This document shows, one piece after another, positions 40,443-50,751 of a DNA stretch of 64,000 nucleotides (positions are counted from its first letter, which is position 1; each line of letters starts with the position of its first letter). The notes under the pieces are model-generated. The model ran no database searches. It was not told the DNA's origin and saw only the letters and a list, made by a program, of their open reading frames with translations. The DNA lies in NCBI GenBank assembly GCA_049487715.1, contig CP150568.1, positions 310,001-374,000 of the forward strand, in the 5' to 3' direction. The position numbers and the translations under genes are program-made. This DNA comes from Pycnococcus provasolii. Taxonomy: Eukaryota > Chlorophyta > Pseudoscourfieldiophyceae > Pseudoscourfieldiales.

Positions 40443-42371
40443 TTACGGAGCACGCGTCGGCAGACGGCCAATCAGTTCCACACGCTTAAGCAGAATGCCC
40501 AAATCCGTTCGATTCGTCGAGCGGGTCATGTACGACTCGTGGAAGAATTTGCTGTACGCGACGTACACGTGCCGCGGTGGAACCACCGGGTCAGGGGCGC
40601 TGATGCCATCGGCAACCTGCAGTAGCGTGGGGTAGTGCGCACGTAACCCTTCCTCCATCTCGCCGTCTAGACGCGCGATTCGTGTCCACGTCCGTCCGTC
40701 GTCGCCGCTCACCGCGATATCGAGCAGACTTCGTACGCGCCGGAACGGACGGGTCAACTTTGCGTGAGAGTTCAAAGCCAGGGCCAGATGGCCAGAGCTT
40801 AGACGGAGCATATGCGCCTTGCTATCAGGGTTGGGAAGTTCCGTCTCAACCGCCGCACTCCACGTCGCCCCGCCGTCTTTGCTGCGTGATGCAAACATGA
40901 ATCCAGTACGACTACGAAAGAGCATCAGAACGTGGCCCGGTGTCGTGAGCTCTGCGACAGAATTTTCAATCAGCCACGTGTTGTTGACAGCGATGTGACC
41001 ACGCGCGCGGAATGTGCGTCCTCCGTCAGTTGATCGGAGCACGCCCGCCGATCCCGTTGTAGTGCTCGCGCATGGCGTGTTGTCAACAGCATGCCGCTCG
41101 CGCCAAAACGGAAGCAGCCACGTCTTCCCATCTCTCAGCACGGCGGCGGAGTTTGCAATCACCTTCGGTACGAAACCGCCGCTGGACTGGCTCAAGATCA
41201 TCGTCGGTTCCGCCCACGAAACGGTAGCGGTTGCCTCATCTTCACCGTCCTGTGCAAGCCGGCGCCTCACCTCGAGGCTGTTTCGCAGATCCTCCTCGAC
41301 CTGTTCCGGCGTGCGTTCCTGATCCCAATGCGACTCATCTTGCATACCCTCTGCGTGCGACGCGAAGTTTTGCTGTTCGCCATCCTCGTCCGCCGCCGTC
41401 ATTGTCGTCGTCGTCGTCATCTTGCTGGGCCTTGGCGCGCCGCCTGGTGGATACACGAATCCGCGTACAGTAGCGGTCGTTCTGAAGATGTCTCCGCCGG
41501 GCACCCAGCGTTCACCCTTCTCGGGCTGGTCTGGCGGAGGTGGGCGCAGGCACTCGCGGCTCTCGCTGAAGAAAAGATGAATCGTGGCAGTAGCAGCCAA
41601 GGCGGCGGCATTTTCGCGCTCCAAGCCGATGCGGCTTGCACGAGTCAGCGTTCTTCGTCGCGTGCTGTCGCCGTCGCCGTCGTCAAGTCCGTCAATATTT
41701 TCCGTGACGACGTGTAAGACGGGACTCCAGCGCGCTCCACGTCCGCGGAACGGTAGCGGCGCCGAAGGATACCAACGCTTACCCACGGTGTCGCTACTGA
41801 ACGCGATGTGCACCTCCTGGTCGTGGCACCCTTCGTAGATGGAGCTCTGCTGCCACGCACTGACGAACTGCCCGCTTGGCAGTCTTGCTATGGTGATCAT
41901 GTGCATGTACCGCACGCCCCCTGGCGTGTCGTGCTCGCTAGGAAGAATGAAGCTAACGTGGTGCGCCCTCAAGTTGCGCGGAATCTTCTGCTTGCATCCG
42001 TACTGCTTCATAGCGCACTTGACCGCGGCCTGCACGCTGAGCGGATAGCTAGCTGCGTCCGTGAGACTTGCAAATCTCGGCGCTGGCGGCATGCCGTCAC
42101 CGTCGTCTCCTGCCCTGTCGGCGTTCTGCCTCGCGTCCGATCCGCTTCGCGCACGCCTTTCCTTCTCGTTGCGCACCAAGTCGGCGTCCGCGCCACTTGC
42201 GTCCGGCGCGACGATTGCGAGCATGACGAGCGCGACGAGTGCCGTTACTGCTGCAAGTAGGAGCGCCAGGTACACGACAGGCCTTGCTCTGCCGATGCCG
42301 TGCACTCTGTGTGCGAGCCATGTGTGCGATCGGGAGTGGCCCCCAGGGGCGAAGGCGCGCAGCACCGCCAT
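40443..42371 (-). CDS. Type II membrane sialidase-like (BNR/Asp-box) protein
   Basis: From the ATG at 42371 (MAVLRAFAPG) the protein has 642 residues; the frame extends upstream only through a GTG. A single hydrophobic segment near residues 33-58 (LALLLAAVTALVALVMLAIV) looks like a signal anchor, placing the rest in the Golgi lumen or outside. Three Asp-box motifs are visible: STDGGRTF (about 447), SKDGGATW (about 497) and SGDDGRTW (about 554), on a six-bladed sialidase-type propeller (BNR_2). The canonical FRIP motif is not seen. Plants and algae carry such proteins although sialic acid is rare there, so the true sugar substrate is unknown. A Thr/Met microsatellite insert (MTTTTTMTAADED) lies mid-protein. 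No intron is seen. Confidence 0.8.
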   Translation of the reverse strand: MAVLRAFAPGGHSRSHTWLAHRVHGIGRARPVVYLALLLAAVTALVALVMLAIVAPDASGADADLVRNEKERRARSGSDARQNADRAGDDGDGMPPAPRFASLTDAASYPLSVQAAVKCAMKQYGCKQKIPRNLRAHHVSFILPSEHDTPGGVRYMHMITIARLPSGQFVSAWQQSSIYEGCHDQEVHIAFSSDTVGKRWYPSAPLPFRGRGARWSPVLHVVTENIDGLDDGDGDSTRRRTLTRASRIGLERENAAALAATATIHLFFSESRECLRPPPPDQPEKGERWVPGGDIFRTTATVRGFVYPPGGAPRPSKMTTTTTMTAADEDGEQQNFASHAEGMQDESHWDQERTPEQVEEDLRNSLEVRRRLAQDGEDEATATVSWAEPTMILSQSSGGFVPKVIANSAAVLRDGKTWLLPFWRERHAVDNTPCASTTTGSAGVLRSTDGGRTFRARGHIAVNNTWLIENSVAELTTPGHVLMLFRSRTGFMFASRSKDGGATWSAAVETELPNPDSKAHMLRLSSGHLALALNSHAKLTRPFRRVRSLLDIAVSGDDGRTWTRIARLDGEMEEGLRAHYPTLLQVADGISAPDPVVPPRHVYVAYSKFFHESYMTRSTNRTDLGILLKRVELIGRLPTRAP

Positions 42372-42433
42372 GGCCGAAAGCGCGCGAGACACTACACTAG
42401 GATACGGCAGTGCGCGCAGCCCCTGGAGGCGCG

Positions 42434-42587
42434 CCTAACCCTAACCCGCGGCCAGGCGAAGTCCCTCCCTGGCACGAGTACGGTAGGTGCAGTGACATCA
42501 CGCGTAACTTACTGTAAGGTAGGCCTAAGGTCGCCTCGTCGATGCAAGGAAGGCGGGCGGTTAGGGTTAGGGTTAGGGTTAGGGTTA
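42434..42587. repeat. Two telomere-like arrays in a divergent promoter
   Basis: Two units of CCTAACC lie at 42434-42447 and about five TTAGGG units at 42559-42587, in opposite orientation. They sit between the 5' ends of the sialidase-like gene (minus) and the HMG-box gene (plus). Confidence 0.9.
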
Positions 42588-42715
42588 TCGCCCCTCCTCC
42601 TCGCCTCCTCCCTTGCTTCCCCCTCCCCTTCCAGCAGGGCTCCCTCTGCTTTTTCCTTCCTCCCTCCCTTTCCTCCTCCTGCTTCGCGAACGCCATCACG
42701 CTCTGGGCGGCGAGC

Positions 42716-44177
42716 ATGGCGAACGTGGCCAACGGCAATGCGCGCAACGGCCTCGAGCACAGTAAAGTCAAGGTCAGCCTCAAGCTCGCGAGGAAAGACA
42801 CCAACTTCGGGGCAGCGCCGGCGCCTGAGTCGCTCGCGCCAAGCAACAACGGCCACAGCGCGCGCGCTGGCGCCGTCCCCGTCGCCGAAGCACCCGCATC
42901 GGCCGCCGTGGCTTTTGAGCCCGCGAAGGATAACGCAGACTTGGTGAACGGAAGCGACCGCGGCACGGCAGCCGCGCCGTGCTGGTGCTGGTGCTGGTGG
43001 CGAGACGGCGGACGCGGCAGCAGCAGTAGAGCCACCTGACCCAGAAGGTTATCAGGCGCAGGTAGGTGCGGCAAGGGCGGCGGACACCGCTACAACAAAC
43101 GCGACAGACGCGGCGGCCGCAGGTGGTGGAGACGTATTGGCGGCGGCACCTCCGCCGGCTGAACCAGACAAGTCAACTGTTCCACCTCGGCCGCGACCCT
43201 TCAACCCCGCAACGCTCGTGGGCAAGCGAGTTCGCGGCGTCATTGACGCGCGCTTTCCTTTCGGCTACCTTATCACTGTCACGATGGAAGCGTCACCGTC
43301 GGGAGAGAACAGCACCTCCGAGCCTCCACTGAAGGTGCGAGGAATCCTTTACCACGATCCGTCGACGGCGGCAACACTGTCAACGGAACACGGCGGCGCC
43401 TCTGGAACTGAGAGACTCGCGGTGCCTCGGCAGGCGCCTGTGCACTACCCGACGCTTGGTCTCGACCCGGTGGTGATGCAGACGATGGCACCGCCACCAC
43501 CTCTACTGCCACCGCCACCTCCACCGCCAGACGGGCGGCGTCAAAGCAACGCAAATCGCAACGCAGGCTTGGTCCTTCCTGAGGAGCTCGCGAAACGAAT
43601 CTTCGAAAGGAACAGGCTGTTGGCGTCGTCGCCAGACGACGGCCCGTTCCAGAAGCGTAAGCGAGGTGGGCAGGTGCTTCAGGATGGTGAGGTGCAGACA
43701 ACACCAAAGAATCCTCGAACTGCGTTCAATTACTTCAGTGCAGAGGTCCGCGAGGGTGTGAAGGAGCGCATGCCAGGCGTACGCGACGCGGAGATCAGCA
43801 GGCGCATCGGTGAGATGTGGAAGCGCACTCCGCCTGCCGATCGCGAGAAGTACGAGGAGGCGAGCAGGCGGGATAAAGAGCGCTTCAAGCGTGAGAAGGA
43901 GATGTTCCAGGAAGCACTGCGTGCCATGCAGGAGGGCCGCGACGTCAATGCCGTGTTTGCGCCAACATCTGATGAAGCAAACGAGGGAAAGGATGCAGAT
44001 GCAGATGCAGATGCAGATGCAGATGCGCAGGCAAACGGCAATGCACACGCGGCACCCACCGATGAGGTTGACTTGGACATCGACTTGGATGCGGATGATC
44101 TCGACGGCACGAAGCCCACGCGCGACTGGCGCGAGGCGGCGGCGGCGGCTGACGCAGCCATGGGAGATGCCAACTGA
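42716..44177 (+). CDS. HMG-box protein with a plant-type GVIDarFxxGYLitV domain; 5' part out of frame
   Basis: The 3' frame (open to 44177) contains LVGKRVRGVIDARFPFGYLI, a module seen in plant AT-hook/HMG nuclear proteins, then a Pro-rich linker and an HMG box (PKNPRTAFNYFSAEVREGVK to about ERFKREKEMF). HMG boxes bend DNA, usually as chromatin architectural or transcription factors. A tandem GATGCA run encodes a DADADA stretch near the end. This frame has no ATG upstream of the first domain. The nearest suitable start, 42716 (MANVANGNARNG), lies in another frame that reads plausibly to about 42979. Either one extra base near 42980 breaks the gene, or an intron is present, for example donor GTAAAG near 42764 with an AG near 43020-43029. 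The 5' model is therefore unsettled. Confidence 0.7.
43992..44026 (+). repeat. (GATGCA)n coding microsatellite
   Basis: About six hexamer units encode an alternating Asp-Ala run in the HMG-box protein tail. Confidence 0.9.
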
Positions 44178-45050
44178 CCACAGTGGATATTGGATAACCT
44201 TTTGTTGTACCGTAGACTACCTTAACTTACAGTAATGAATCATACATCTTTTGCCCGCGCGACGTGCGTGTCGCTCCCTCGCCCCCTTCCAGCCTGCGTG
44301 ACCTGTCTGTGTGTGATCGTTGCACCTACAGTACAGTGCAGTGTATGATAACGTTACTTACTGTGGCGGTGTAAGGGGGAGTGTAAGGTAACGTACCACA
44401 CGCATGACAAGTCCGTGACCTAGTGTTCCGCGGGAGGAGGTGCGCGAGCTGCCGCAGGTGCGAGGAGGAGAATGCTCTAAGGCTCCGATAGCGTGGTACA
44501 GTAACGTTACGGAATGACATCACGGTACTAGACCTATCTCACCCTTTATCCCAACGATAAGCCCTCGATAAGCCTGCCCAGGTACAAGAAAGGTTTTGAG
44601 ATGAGAGGACGTTCGAGGGAGGGTGGATGAAAATTTCAGAGTTCCCCTTGATGAGGGTACGAGTGCGTGGGAGACCGTTGGGCCGACCAGTCGTGCGCAG
44701 ACAGGCAGAGCCGTACCCTCGTACAGTACAGTAGTACTAATAAGGCGTTGCGTTCCTGCGTTGACCCCCGAGAGTAAAAACTTTTTACTAAAACTTTTTA
44801 CTACTCGCGAACCCTCTTGCGAAAACGAAAAAGGAAGAAACCAGTCCAGTGGGAAAGGCCAAGAACCACTTATGGGGAAAGCTTTCACCGGACAGTCGGA
44901 AGAAAGATGCAGACGTATTGTATTGTCATAGACTATGATTGACTCCAATAATAGCCAAGCAGAAATCACGTCGTGAAATAACACCCGTCCTGCCCTTTCC
45001 TCCTCGCCCTCGCCACTCCCCTCGACGCCTACCCAGCACACACTGTAGGT
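44178..45050. other. Intergenic region, no gene supported
   Basis: About 870 bp. GTAACGTTAC-like words and short imperfect inverted repeats occur around 44340-44520. A minus-strand open frame (44520-45668) overlaps the N-terminus of the WD40 gene antisense and has no recognisable domain, so it is judged spurious. The right part should hold the WD40 gene promoter. No telomere-type repeat is seen. Confidence 0.5.
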
Positions 45051-48000
45051 ATGGCGGGTGACTCGGCGCAGAGAAGCACTCACCTTGCAGGGAGCGGGAA
45101 CCCGGGGCGGTACGTGGGGATCCACCACGCGTCTGCCGCCGCTCTGCCCGGCGCGCGCTCCTTCAAGGACGAAGCGCGTGCGAACCAGCTGGCGACGGGG
45201 GGGGCTTCCAACCCGGGCGGGTACCGCACGCGCGTGCAAGCCGTCGTCGTTGCACCCGTAGCACCCGCGGGGAAAAAGGCGCCACAGACGCGTAGCACCG
45301 TGGTGGCCTCGCCGCGCAAGGGCGCAGGAACGCGAGAAGGAGGGGATGGCGGCGAACGGAACCATCCTCGTTTCGCAAGAACGACGACAACAAACGAAAA
45401 CGCAGACCCGATACCAGCCTTGCTCAACGGATGGGACGACTGGGAGGGCGTGAAAGACGAAAGCCAGCCGGGCTCGCGACCTGCAAGTCCCACGGACCGA
45501 AGCGATACGGGCGACGCTCTCGAACAAATGGGGGAAAGCGACGGAATCGCAAGAGCGGACTTGCTGTGCCCGTGCATCGTACACCACGAGGCGACGCTCG
45601 CTCTTGGCGCCACCGGCGACGGTCGCATGCATATTGTGTGTACGGCCCTGGATACGTACAGAGGCCACCTTCTTCTCTCCAACGGACCCACGCTGTTTCT
45701 ATGGGAATTCGACGCTTACGAAAAACTCGCAACGCACCGCGCCGCACACGACCCTGTGCAGAGGTTCGTCGAGGAACGCCTGCACGGAGGCTACCACGTG
45801 GAGAGGCAGGAGTGGGCTAACGACGTCGGGGCCATCGCGCATAGGACAAAGTTGCGCAAGGAACTTGGCGAGGACAAGGCGCGATTCGCCTTGTACAGTA
45901 CGTACCACGACTGCTTCATCATTGTGAAGGGCAAGTCGTGCATTACCGCGCTTTCTGCCATCGACCAAGAGAAGAAGCTTCTGGCCGCCGTCGCCGTAAC
46001 GTCCACCGGTGACCGCGCCATTCTGAGCCTTACCAAGGTTGCAACGCCAAAGTATGGCGAGTTGATCATCACGAGTGAAGTGGGCGGCGTCGTGCGGCTG
46101 TTCGTGCTGTGCAAGGCGTCAACCAGCTCCGAAGACGGGCCCAAGTCGAAGATGACGTTCAAGTGCGAACGAGAGCTGGTCAGCGCCCCTCACCTTTGGC
46201 TACACTCGCTCGGCACCAATTCCGCCCCCGACACCATCGTGTACGCGGCGTGCGGAACGGGACTGGCGAGCTGGACGATCGTGCGCTCGGACGGCGAGTT
46301 CGGAGACTCCACTCCTGCGATATACGCGAACGAGCTGCACAACCTTCCCGTGACGTGCGTTGGTTACATTCACGACACGCGCAGATACGCGACGGGCTCG
46401 TACGACCGTTCGATTCGCATCTGGGACTTCTCCATCGACCACTCGCCGACCATTGTGGGACACATGATCAACCACAGCGGCCCGGTGACATCCATTTCAG
46501 TGAGCTTCTTCTACAATTGCGCGCGTATGGTGTCCACCTCAGGTGACGGAACCGTGCGCGTCTGGGATCTCGAGCACGGACTCGAACTCGACCGCCTGCG
46601 TCTGCGCGAAGGACAGGGCATTTCCAGCGACGCGATTGACGCACAGCATGGCAATCCTGGCCTTACACCATGGCTTGAGGACAAGGGAGAGCGCATGCGC
46701 CTTGCAACGCCAAGTTCGGTGTCGTTACTGTGCGATCGGCATCTTTCCGAAATGGGGCTTGGATTTTCGCTGAACACAAGCGACGCAGATGACCACGGAC
46801 TTTCCTTCCTAACAGCATGCGCGGAGAGGCTGGTAGTCTGTCGCGTTTATCCAGTTAGCTCGCACCTGTTCACGGGCCCTAGCAGGATAAAGCGCATCGG
46901 CGCACTGCACAGCAACCACCATTTCTCTTCCCGAGCGTTCGGTGCAGCGACGGGAAGGATGATGTTAGCGCTCACACAGGAGAGCACGATCCAATTCATC
47001 GACGAGGTGGGTGGCCTATTGAGTCGCATCGTGGTACCCGAGACTCAGATGATGGAAGGCGGCTCTGACAGCGACACCGAGATTGAGCAGAGCCGTGAGC
47101 CACGTCCACCGTCTGCACCGCGTTCTCCGAATCGGAGGGGCCGTTCCATCTCGTCGGCACGTCGGCACCGAAACGTTACGAATGCAAACGTCAGGGTCCA
47201 CCATGCTGCAAATCATCATAAGCACCACGGTGTGTATATAACAATATGTATCGCCGTTCCTGACATCAATCGGCTGTTCGTGGGATTCAGCAACGGCTCT
47301 CTGGAGGTGTTCGACCTTGCCAGCACAGAGCGCCTGACCACTCTTATCCGCCCATCTCGATCGGAGCACGCGATATCTTCGCTAGCAATCGTCGATGTTC
47401 CATTCCCACAGGCACGTGCAGGAGGCAGCCCTCCTCTTACCTCGTTGGGCGGATTACAAAGAAGCGGCGGCTTGACGAGAATTTCGTCAGGTACAGCTGA
47501 AACGTTCTCGCCGAGGTCGTCTGGACCTCCAAGAAAAGATCCCAGACCATCTGGAACGCCCACAAGGAGGGGTTCCGAAATCACAAGCAGCCGCCGCCGC
47601 TCGAGCCTGCTCTCTGCGGCGAAGTCCATTGACCTGATGCCGTCGGAGCCGTCCATTGACCGTGACTCGGAGTCGTCAGGAGCCTCGGGTCGAAGTAGAA
47701 GGGTGAGTGTTACGGATGAGGTGGTGTACGGCAAAACCCAAAGGGAGGACTTTCCCTATGTGGGAGCTGGCACGAAGGACGGCTACCTGATCTTCTGCTC
47801 AGCAACCGCACAGAAGATGCGCGAGCGCACGGAGAAGCGCCTAGCGCACGACGGCGAGATTGTCTCCGTGCAGACAATGTGCAACGGCAAGAACGATACC
47901 ATGCAAAGCCGCATGCTTGCGACTATGGGCAAGTCGGATGGCGTACGAATCTGGCATGTGATTTTCGGCGAACAGGATGCGGAGGCGACGAATGAGGAAG

Positions 48001-49595
48001 GTGAAGGCGTGAGCATTGCCCTGATGCCCATCTGCTACTGCAGGACAGAGGGTGAGGTCCCGCTGAGCATGTTGTATGTTCAACGAAAGGATAACCGGCC
48101 ACAGACGATCGAATTGGTCACCGGCTCGCCCACGGGGGACTTGCATTCTTTCGAGTTAGGCAAGGTCTTCGACCATCGCCTGCTCGCAAAAGCCTCTGGT
48201 GCGCAAAAGGATTTGGCGCGCACGAACAGTGTCTCCTTTCAGAGCCGTCGTCTCAGTGCGATGAGCCGGCACAGCCGCGGGAGCCTTAGCAAGGGCCTGC
48301 CAACGGTCGTGGCGGCGGAGAGCCCGGCTTACCGGACACATGATATTAGCGCGCCCAGTTACTCGATGACTGCGCACGCACACGCCGTCATTCGCATTCT
48401 TGGGCCCTGCCCCGTTCAGGAAAGGCAGTATCTCGTGACGCAGAGTCTGGACGACGTCGTGCTCGTGTGGCGTTGGGGCTTCAACAATCACATCGGTGGA
48501 TCCACATACGGCCAAGCGGACTCGCAGGTTGTGCACAAGTACCGGTTTCGCGTTACGCCGCATGACATATACATTCCCCGACAGACCAACGACGAGGCGG
48601 TTTCGCAACCCGATGCGGCAGGCCTTTCGTTCGGTCAGAACACAATAATGAATCTACAACGAGCTGGCGAATCGTCGAAAACAGGGGCAAAGGAAGTATG
48701 GTCAAGCCTCACGAAGCGAATCAATGACCGTCTCGATTCGTTTCGCATCATTGTCGCACATGCAGACACGTTATTGGAGGTGCCTGGGCTTCCACCGCCG
48801 CGTAAGCCGAGTCGTTTCACCGCGGAGTATCCCGGCGACCCGAGGAAGACAGGTGCGAGCGATTCTATTGCCGATCAGATCAAGCACGAGGAGCAGCTGA
48901 AGACTTCGTTGAATTTTAATAAGGAACGGCTTGCCGGAATGGGCATTGACTCGACCGAAACGCAGGTGATGTCGAGAACTGAGGTATTTCGCCGTACTTT
49001 CATGAATCGTGATCATCCACGCGCGCAGCGTCTTATGAAAAAGATCATTGCGATCGAGGTGGCTGCGGGGGTGAGAGAAGATATCAAGACGACGGAAGAT
49101 GATATGCCTGCCCGGACGGCAAAGAAGACTCGGAAGGACAAGCGCAGGTCGACCGCACGCCACGTGCCTATGCTTGATTTGAACGATGACTTTTTCCACC
49201 GCGCGACCGTGGCTGACGATCTCGACGTTCGCAGCTACCGTGAAACTCCTGCGGAGCGACTGAGGGAACAAATGATGGTACCGCTCTCGGCGAGAGATTC
49301 GCTTGTTACTGGCGTGTTGTCTAGCGATGTGCGCTCGTCCACCCATCCGCAGTGGAGGGATGTGCTGGAGGCTACACGTACTGACAAGCTCGCGGTGACG
49401 AAACGCCCGAAGAAGCTGAAGCAAAAGGACTTTAGTCGTCACGGTTACATTGCGGGTAAGATGTTGGAGGAAAGGAATCGCCTCAAGCAAGCGAAGAAGC
49501 GCGGTGTCCCGAATCCGACTTGGGCGATCGTGACAAGTCGGCAGCAGCTCCCTCCTCTGGGCTATCTGCTCGACGAGGCTGCCGCCTTGCAATGA
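45051..49595 (+). CDS. Large WD40-repeat protein of unknown function
   Basis: A 1514-residue protein. Residues 1-170 are low-complexity. WD40 blades are clear at about 300-540 (YATGSYDRSIRIWDFS, then MVSTSGDGTVRVWDLEHG) and continue in weaker form to about 1200, enough for two propellers. A Ser-rich insertion splits the second propeller at about 800-890. Residues 1200-1514 are helical and charged, with a Lys/Arg-rich segment (KKTRKDKRRS). Large double-propeller WD proteins of this size are common in flagella and in trafficking; neither can be assigned from the motifs. No membrane segment or enzyme domain is visible. The ATG at 45051 is the first in frame. No intron is seen. Confidence 0.75.
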   Translation: MAGDSAQRSTHLAGSGNPGRYVGIHHASAAALPGARSFKDEARANQLATGGASNPGGYRTRVQAVVVAPVAPAGKKAPQTRSTVVASPRKGAGTREGGDGGERNHPRFARTTTTNENADPIPALLNGWDDWEGVKDESQPGSRPASPTDRSDTGDALEQMGESDGIARADLLCPCIVHHEATLALGATGDGRMHIVCTALDTYRGHLLLSNGPTLFLWEFDAYEKLATHRAAHDPVQRFVEERLHGGYHVERQEWANDVGAIAHRTKLRKELGEDKARFALYSTYHDCFIIVKGKSCITALSAIDQEKKLLAAVAVTSTGDRAILSLTKVATPKYGELIITSEVGGVVRLFVLCKASTSSEDGPKSKMTFKCERELVSAPHLWLHSLGTNSAPDTIVYAACGTGLASWTIVRSDGEFGDSTPAIYANELHNLPVTCVGYIHDTRRYATGSYDRSIRIWDFSIDHSPTIVGHMINHSGPVTSISVSFFYNCARMVSTSGDGTVRVWDLEHGLELDRLRLREGQGISSDAIDAQHGNPGLTPWLEDKGERMRLATPSSVSLLCDRHLSEMGLGFSLNTSDADDHGLSFLTACAERLVVCRVYPVSSHLFTGPSRIKRIGALHSNHHFSSRAFGAATGRMMLALTQESTIQFIDEVGGLLSRIVVPETQMMEGGSDSDTEIEQSREPRPPSAPRSPNRRGRSISSARRHRNVTNANVRVHHAANHHKHHGVYITICIAVPDINRLFVGFSNGSLEVFDLASTERLTTLIRPSRSEHAISSLAIVDVPFPQARAGGSPPLTSLGGLQRSGGLTRISSGTAETFSPRSSGPPRKDPRPSGTPTRRGSEITSSRRRSSLLSAAKSIDLMPSEPSIDRDSESSGASGRSRRVSVTDEVVYGKTQREDFPYVGAGTKDGYLIFCSATAQKMRERTEKRLAHDGEIVSVQTMCNGKNDTMQSRMLATMGKSDGVRIWHVIFGEQDAEATNEEGEGVSIALMPICYCRTEGEVPLSMLYVQRKDNRPQTIELVTGSPTGDLHSFELGKVFDHRLLAKASGAQKDLARTNSVSFQSRRLSAMSRHSRGSLSKGLPTVVAAESPAYRTHDISAPSYSMTAHAHAVIRILGPCPVQERQYLVTQSLDDVVLVWRWGFNNHIGGSTYGQADSQVVHKYRFRVTPHDIYIPRQTNDEAVSQPDAAGLSFGQNTIMNLQRAGESSKTGAKEVWSSLTKRINDRLDSFRIIVAHADTLLEVPGLPPPRKPSRFTAEYPGDPRKTGASDSIADQIKHEEQLKTSLNFNKERLAGMGIDSTETQVMSRTEVFRRTFMNRDHPRAQRLMKKIIAIEVAAGVREDIKTTEDDMPARTAKKTRKDKRRSTARHVPMLDLNDDFFHRATVADDLDVRSYRETPAERLREQMMVPLSARDSLVTGVLSSDVRSSTHPQWRDVLEATRTDKLAVTKRPKKLKQKDFSRHGYIAGKMLEERNRLKQAKKRGVPNPTWAIVTSRQQLPPLGYLLDEAAALQ

Positions 49596-49749
49596 AACTT
49601 GTAACTATATTTGTGTATCGCTAAATCCAGAACCACCTTTCGCGAACGGGTCTTCTCTTCTTGTCTAGCGGTATGTGGTATTGTTAGTGCATCATCGGCG
49701 CGAGCTAGTAAACTTTATCAATCATGGAATCATTTACAACCTTGTGTTT

Positions 49750-50751
49750 TTACTTTTTTCGTTTTGAGACTTTTTCCGCTTCACCATCACCTGCGCGTGC
49801 GCGCTTCGCCTGCGGCACCGGCTGTCGGTGTGCCATCATCTGCCTGCCGACGTGCTCTTTCATCTCCTTCCAGTCGGCGGGAGAGAAGTTGACGACGAAC
49901 TGTGCGGCGTGCGCGGTGCCAGATGCCCAGTCAGATTCCTTTGGTTTTTGGGTTGGCTTGGCTACGATACCCTCGTCGCTATCGGAGAGTCGTATGTCTC
50001 CGTCCCTGACGAGGAACGACGCCGCGAACAGGTTTTCGACCGTCTGTGCAAAGCTGTCACGGTTGCACACGAGGTCGGCGAGCAGAACACCCTTGTTTCC
50101 GTTTGTTTTGTATTCGTTCTTGAGCACTTTGAAGACAGTCCTCATGAGCGCGGTGATTTCGCGTTGTTCTTCCTCCTCCGTTTTCGTGTTGTTGTCCATG
50201 GTCCCTGGGTTCACCGCCTCCCCCACGACAGTTTTCGCGCGTCGTTGTGCCACCTTTCTTTCCTTGATTTGCACGTCCATCGGTCCGTTCATGCAGCTGA
50301 ATGTGACCGCAGGTCGCACGAGGAACCTAGCGGCTGGCGTCGTCGCGAGTTTTTCCCAGTCGAACGCCGCTGGGTTATCGACGGGTGCGTTGATCGGGTC
50401 GACGCCTCGCACGCAGAAGAGCTTGAGTCTCGTGGTGAGATCTTTCGCGGACATGGCGGACGCTGCACCCGCCCCAAGTTTCTTCGCGAGTTCCACACCG
50501 TACGCGGACAGTTGGCATAGTAGCTGCGAGTCGAGTACTTGTTCTCTGGCTTTTTTGACTTTGGAGAATTCAGCATCAGCAGCGTCGAGGCACTGACGCA
50601 GTGCGATACCGTCAACACGCACCATGGCATCTTTCTGTTCCGTTGCATTTTTTGCCAAAGTGCGGTATCGCGCACGAATGGTGCGACGCTCGATTTCATC
50701 CGACGGAACATGGACCGAGTTCATCAATACAGCGTTTTCGTTCTCCTGCAT
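49750..50751 (-). CDS. NSE4: NSE4, kleisin subunit of the SMC5/6 complex
   Basis: A 333-residue protein. The N-terminal part (RARYRTLAKNATEQ, then helices to about residue 100) fits the kleisin helix that contacts the SMC neck. The C-terminal Nse4 domain is seen as SFAQTVENLFAASFLVRDG, IRLSDSDEGIVAKPTQKP and FVVNFSPADWKEM. NSE4 bridges the SMC5 and SMC6 heads, which hold and unlink chromosomes during replication and repair. The tail is Lys/Arg-rich. Length is close to that of known NSE4 proteins (about 300-400). It converges with the WD40 gene, 154 bp between stops. Plus-strand frames across the same DNA are antisense shadows. Nuclear. Confidence 0.92.
   Translation of the reverse strand: MQENENAVLMNSVHVPSDEIERRTIRARYRTLAKNATEQKDAMVRVDGIALRQCLDAADAEFSKVKKAREQVLDSQLLCQLSAYGVELAKKLGAGAASAMSAKDLTTRLKLFCVRGVDPINAPVDNPAAFDWEKLATTPAARFLVRPAVTFSCMNGPMDVQIKERKVAQRRAKTVVGEAVNPGTMDNNTKTEEEEQREITALMRTVFKVLKNEYKTNGNKGVLLADLVCNRDSFAQTVENLFAASFLVRDGDIRLSDSDEGIVAKPTQKPKESDWASGTAHAAQFVVNFSPADWKEMKEHVGRQMMAHRQPVPQAKRARAGDGEAEKVSKRKK

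Noticed and set aside
44520-45668. Minus-strand 382-residue open frame
   Set aside because: Antisense to the N-terminus of the WD40 gene, no domain; shadow frame.
49724-50596. Plus-strand 290-residue frame over NSE4
   Set aside because: The minus-strand frame carries clear Nse4 motifs; this is its antisense shadow.
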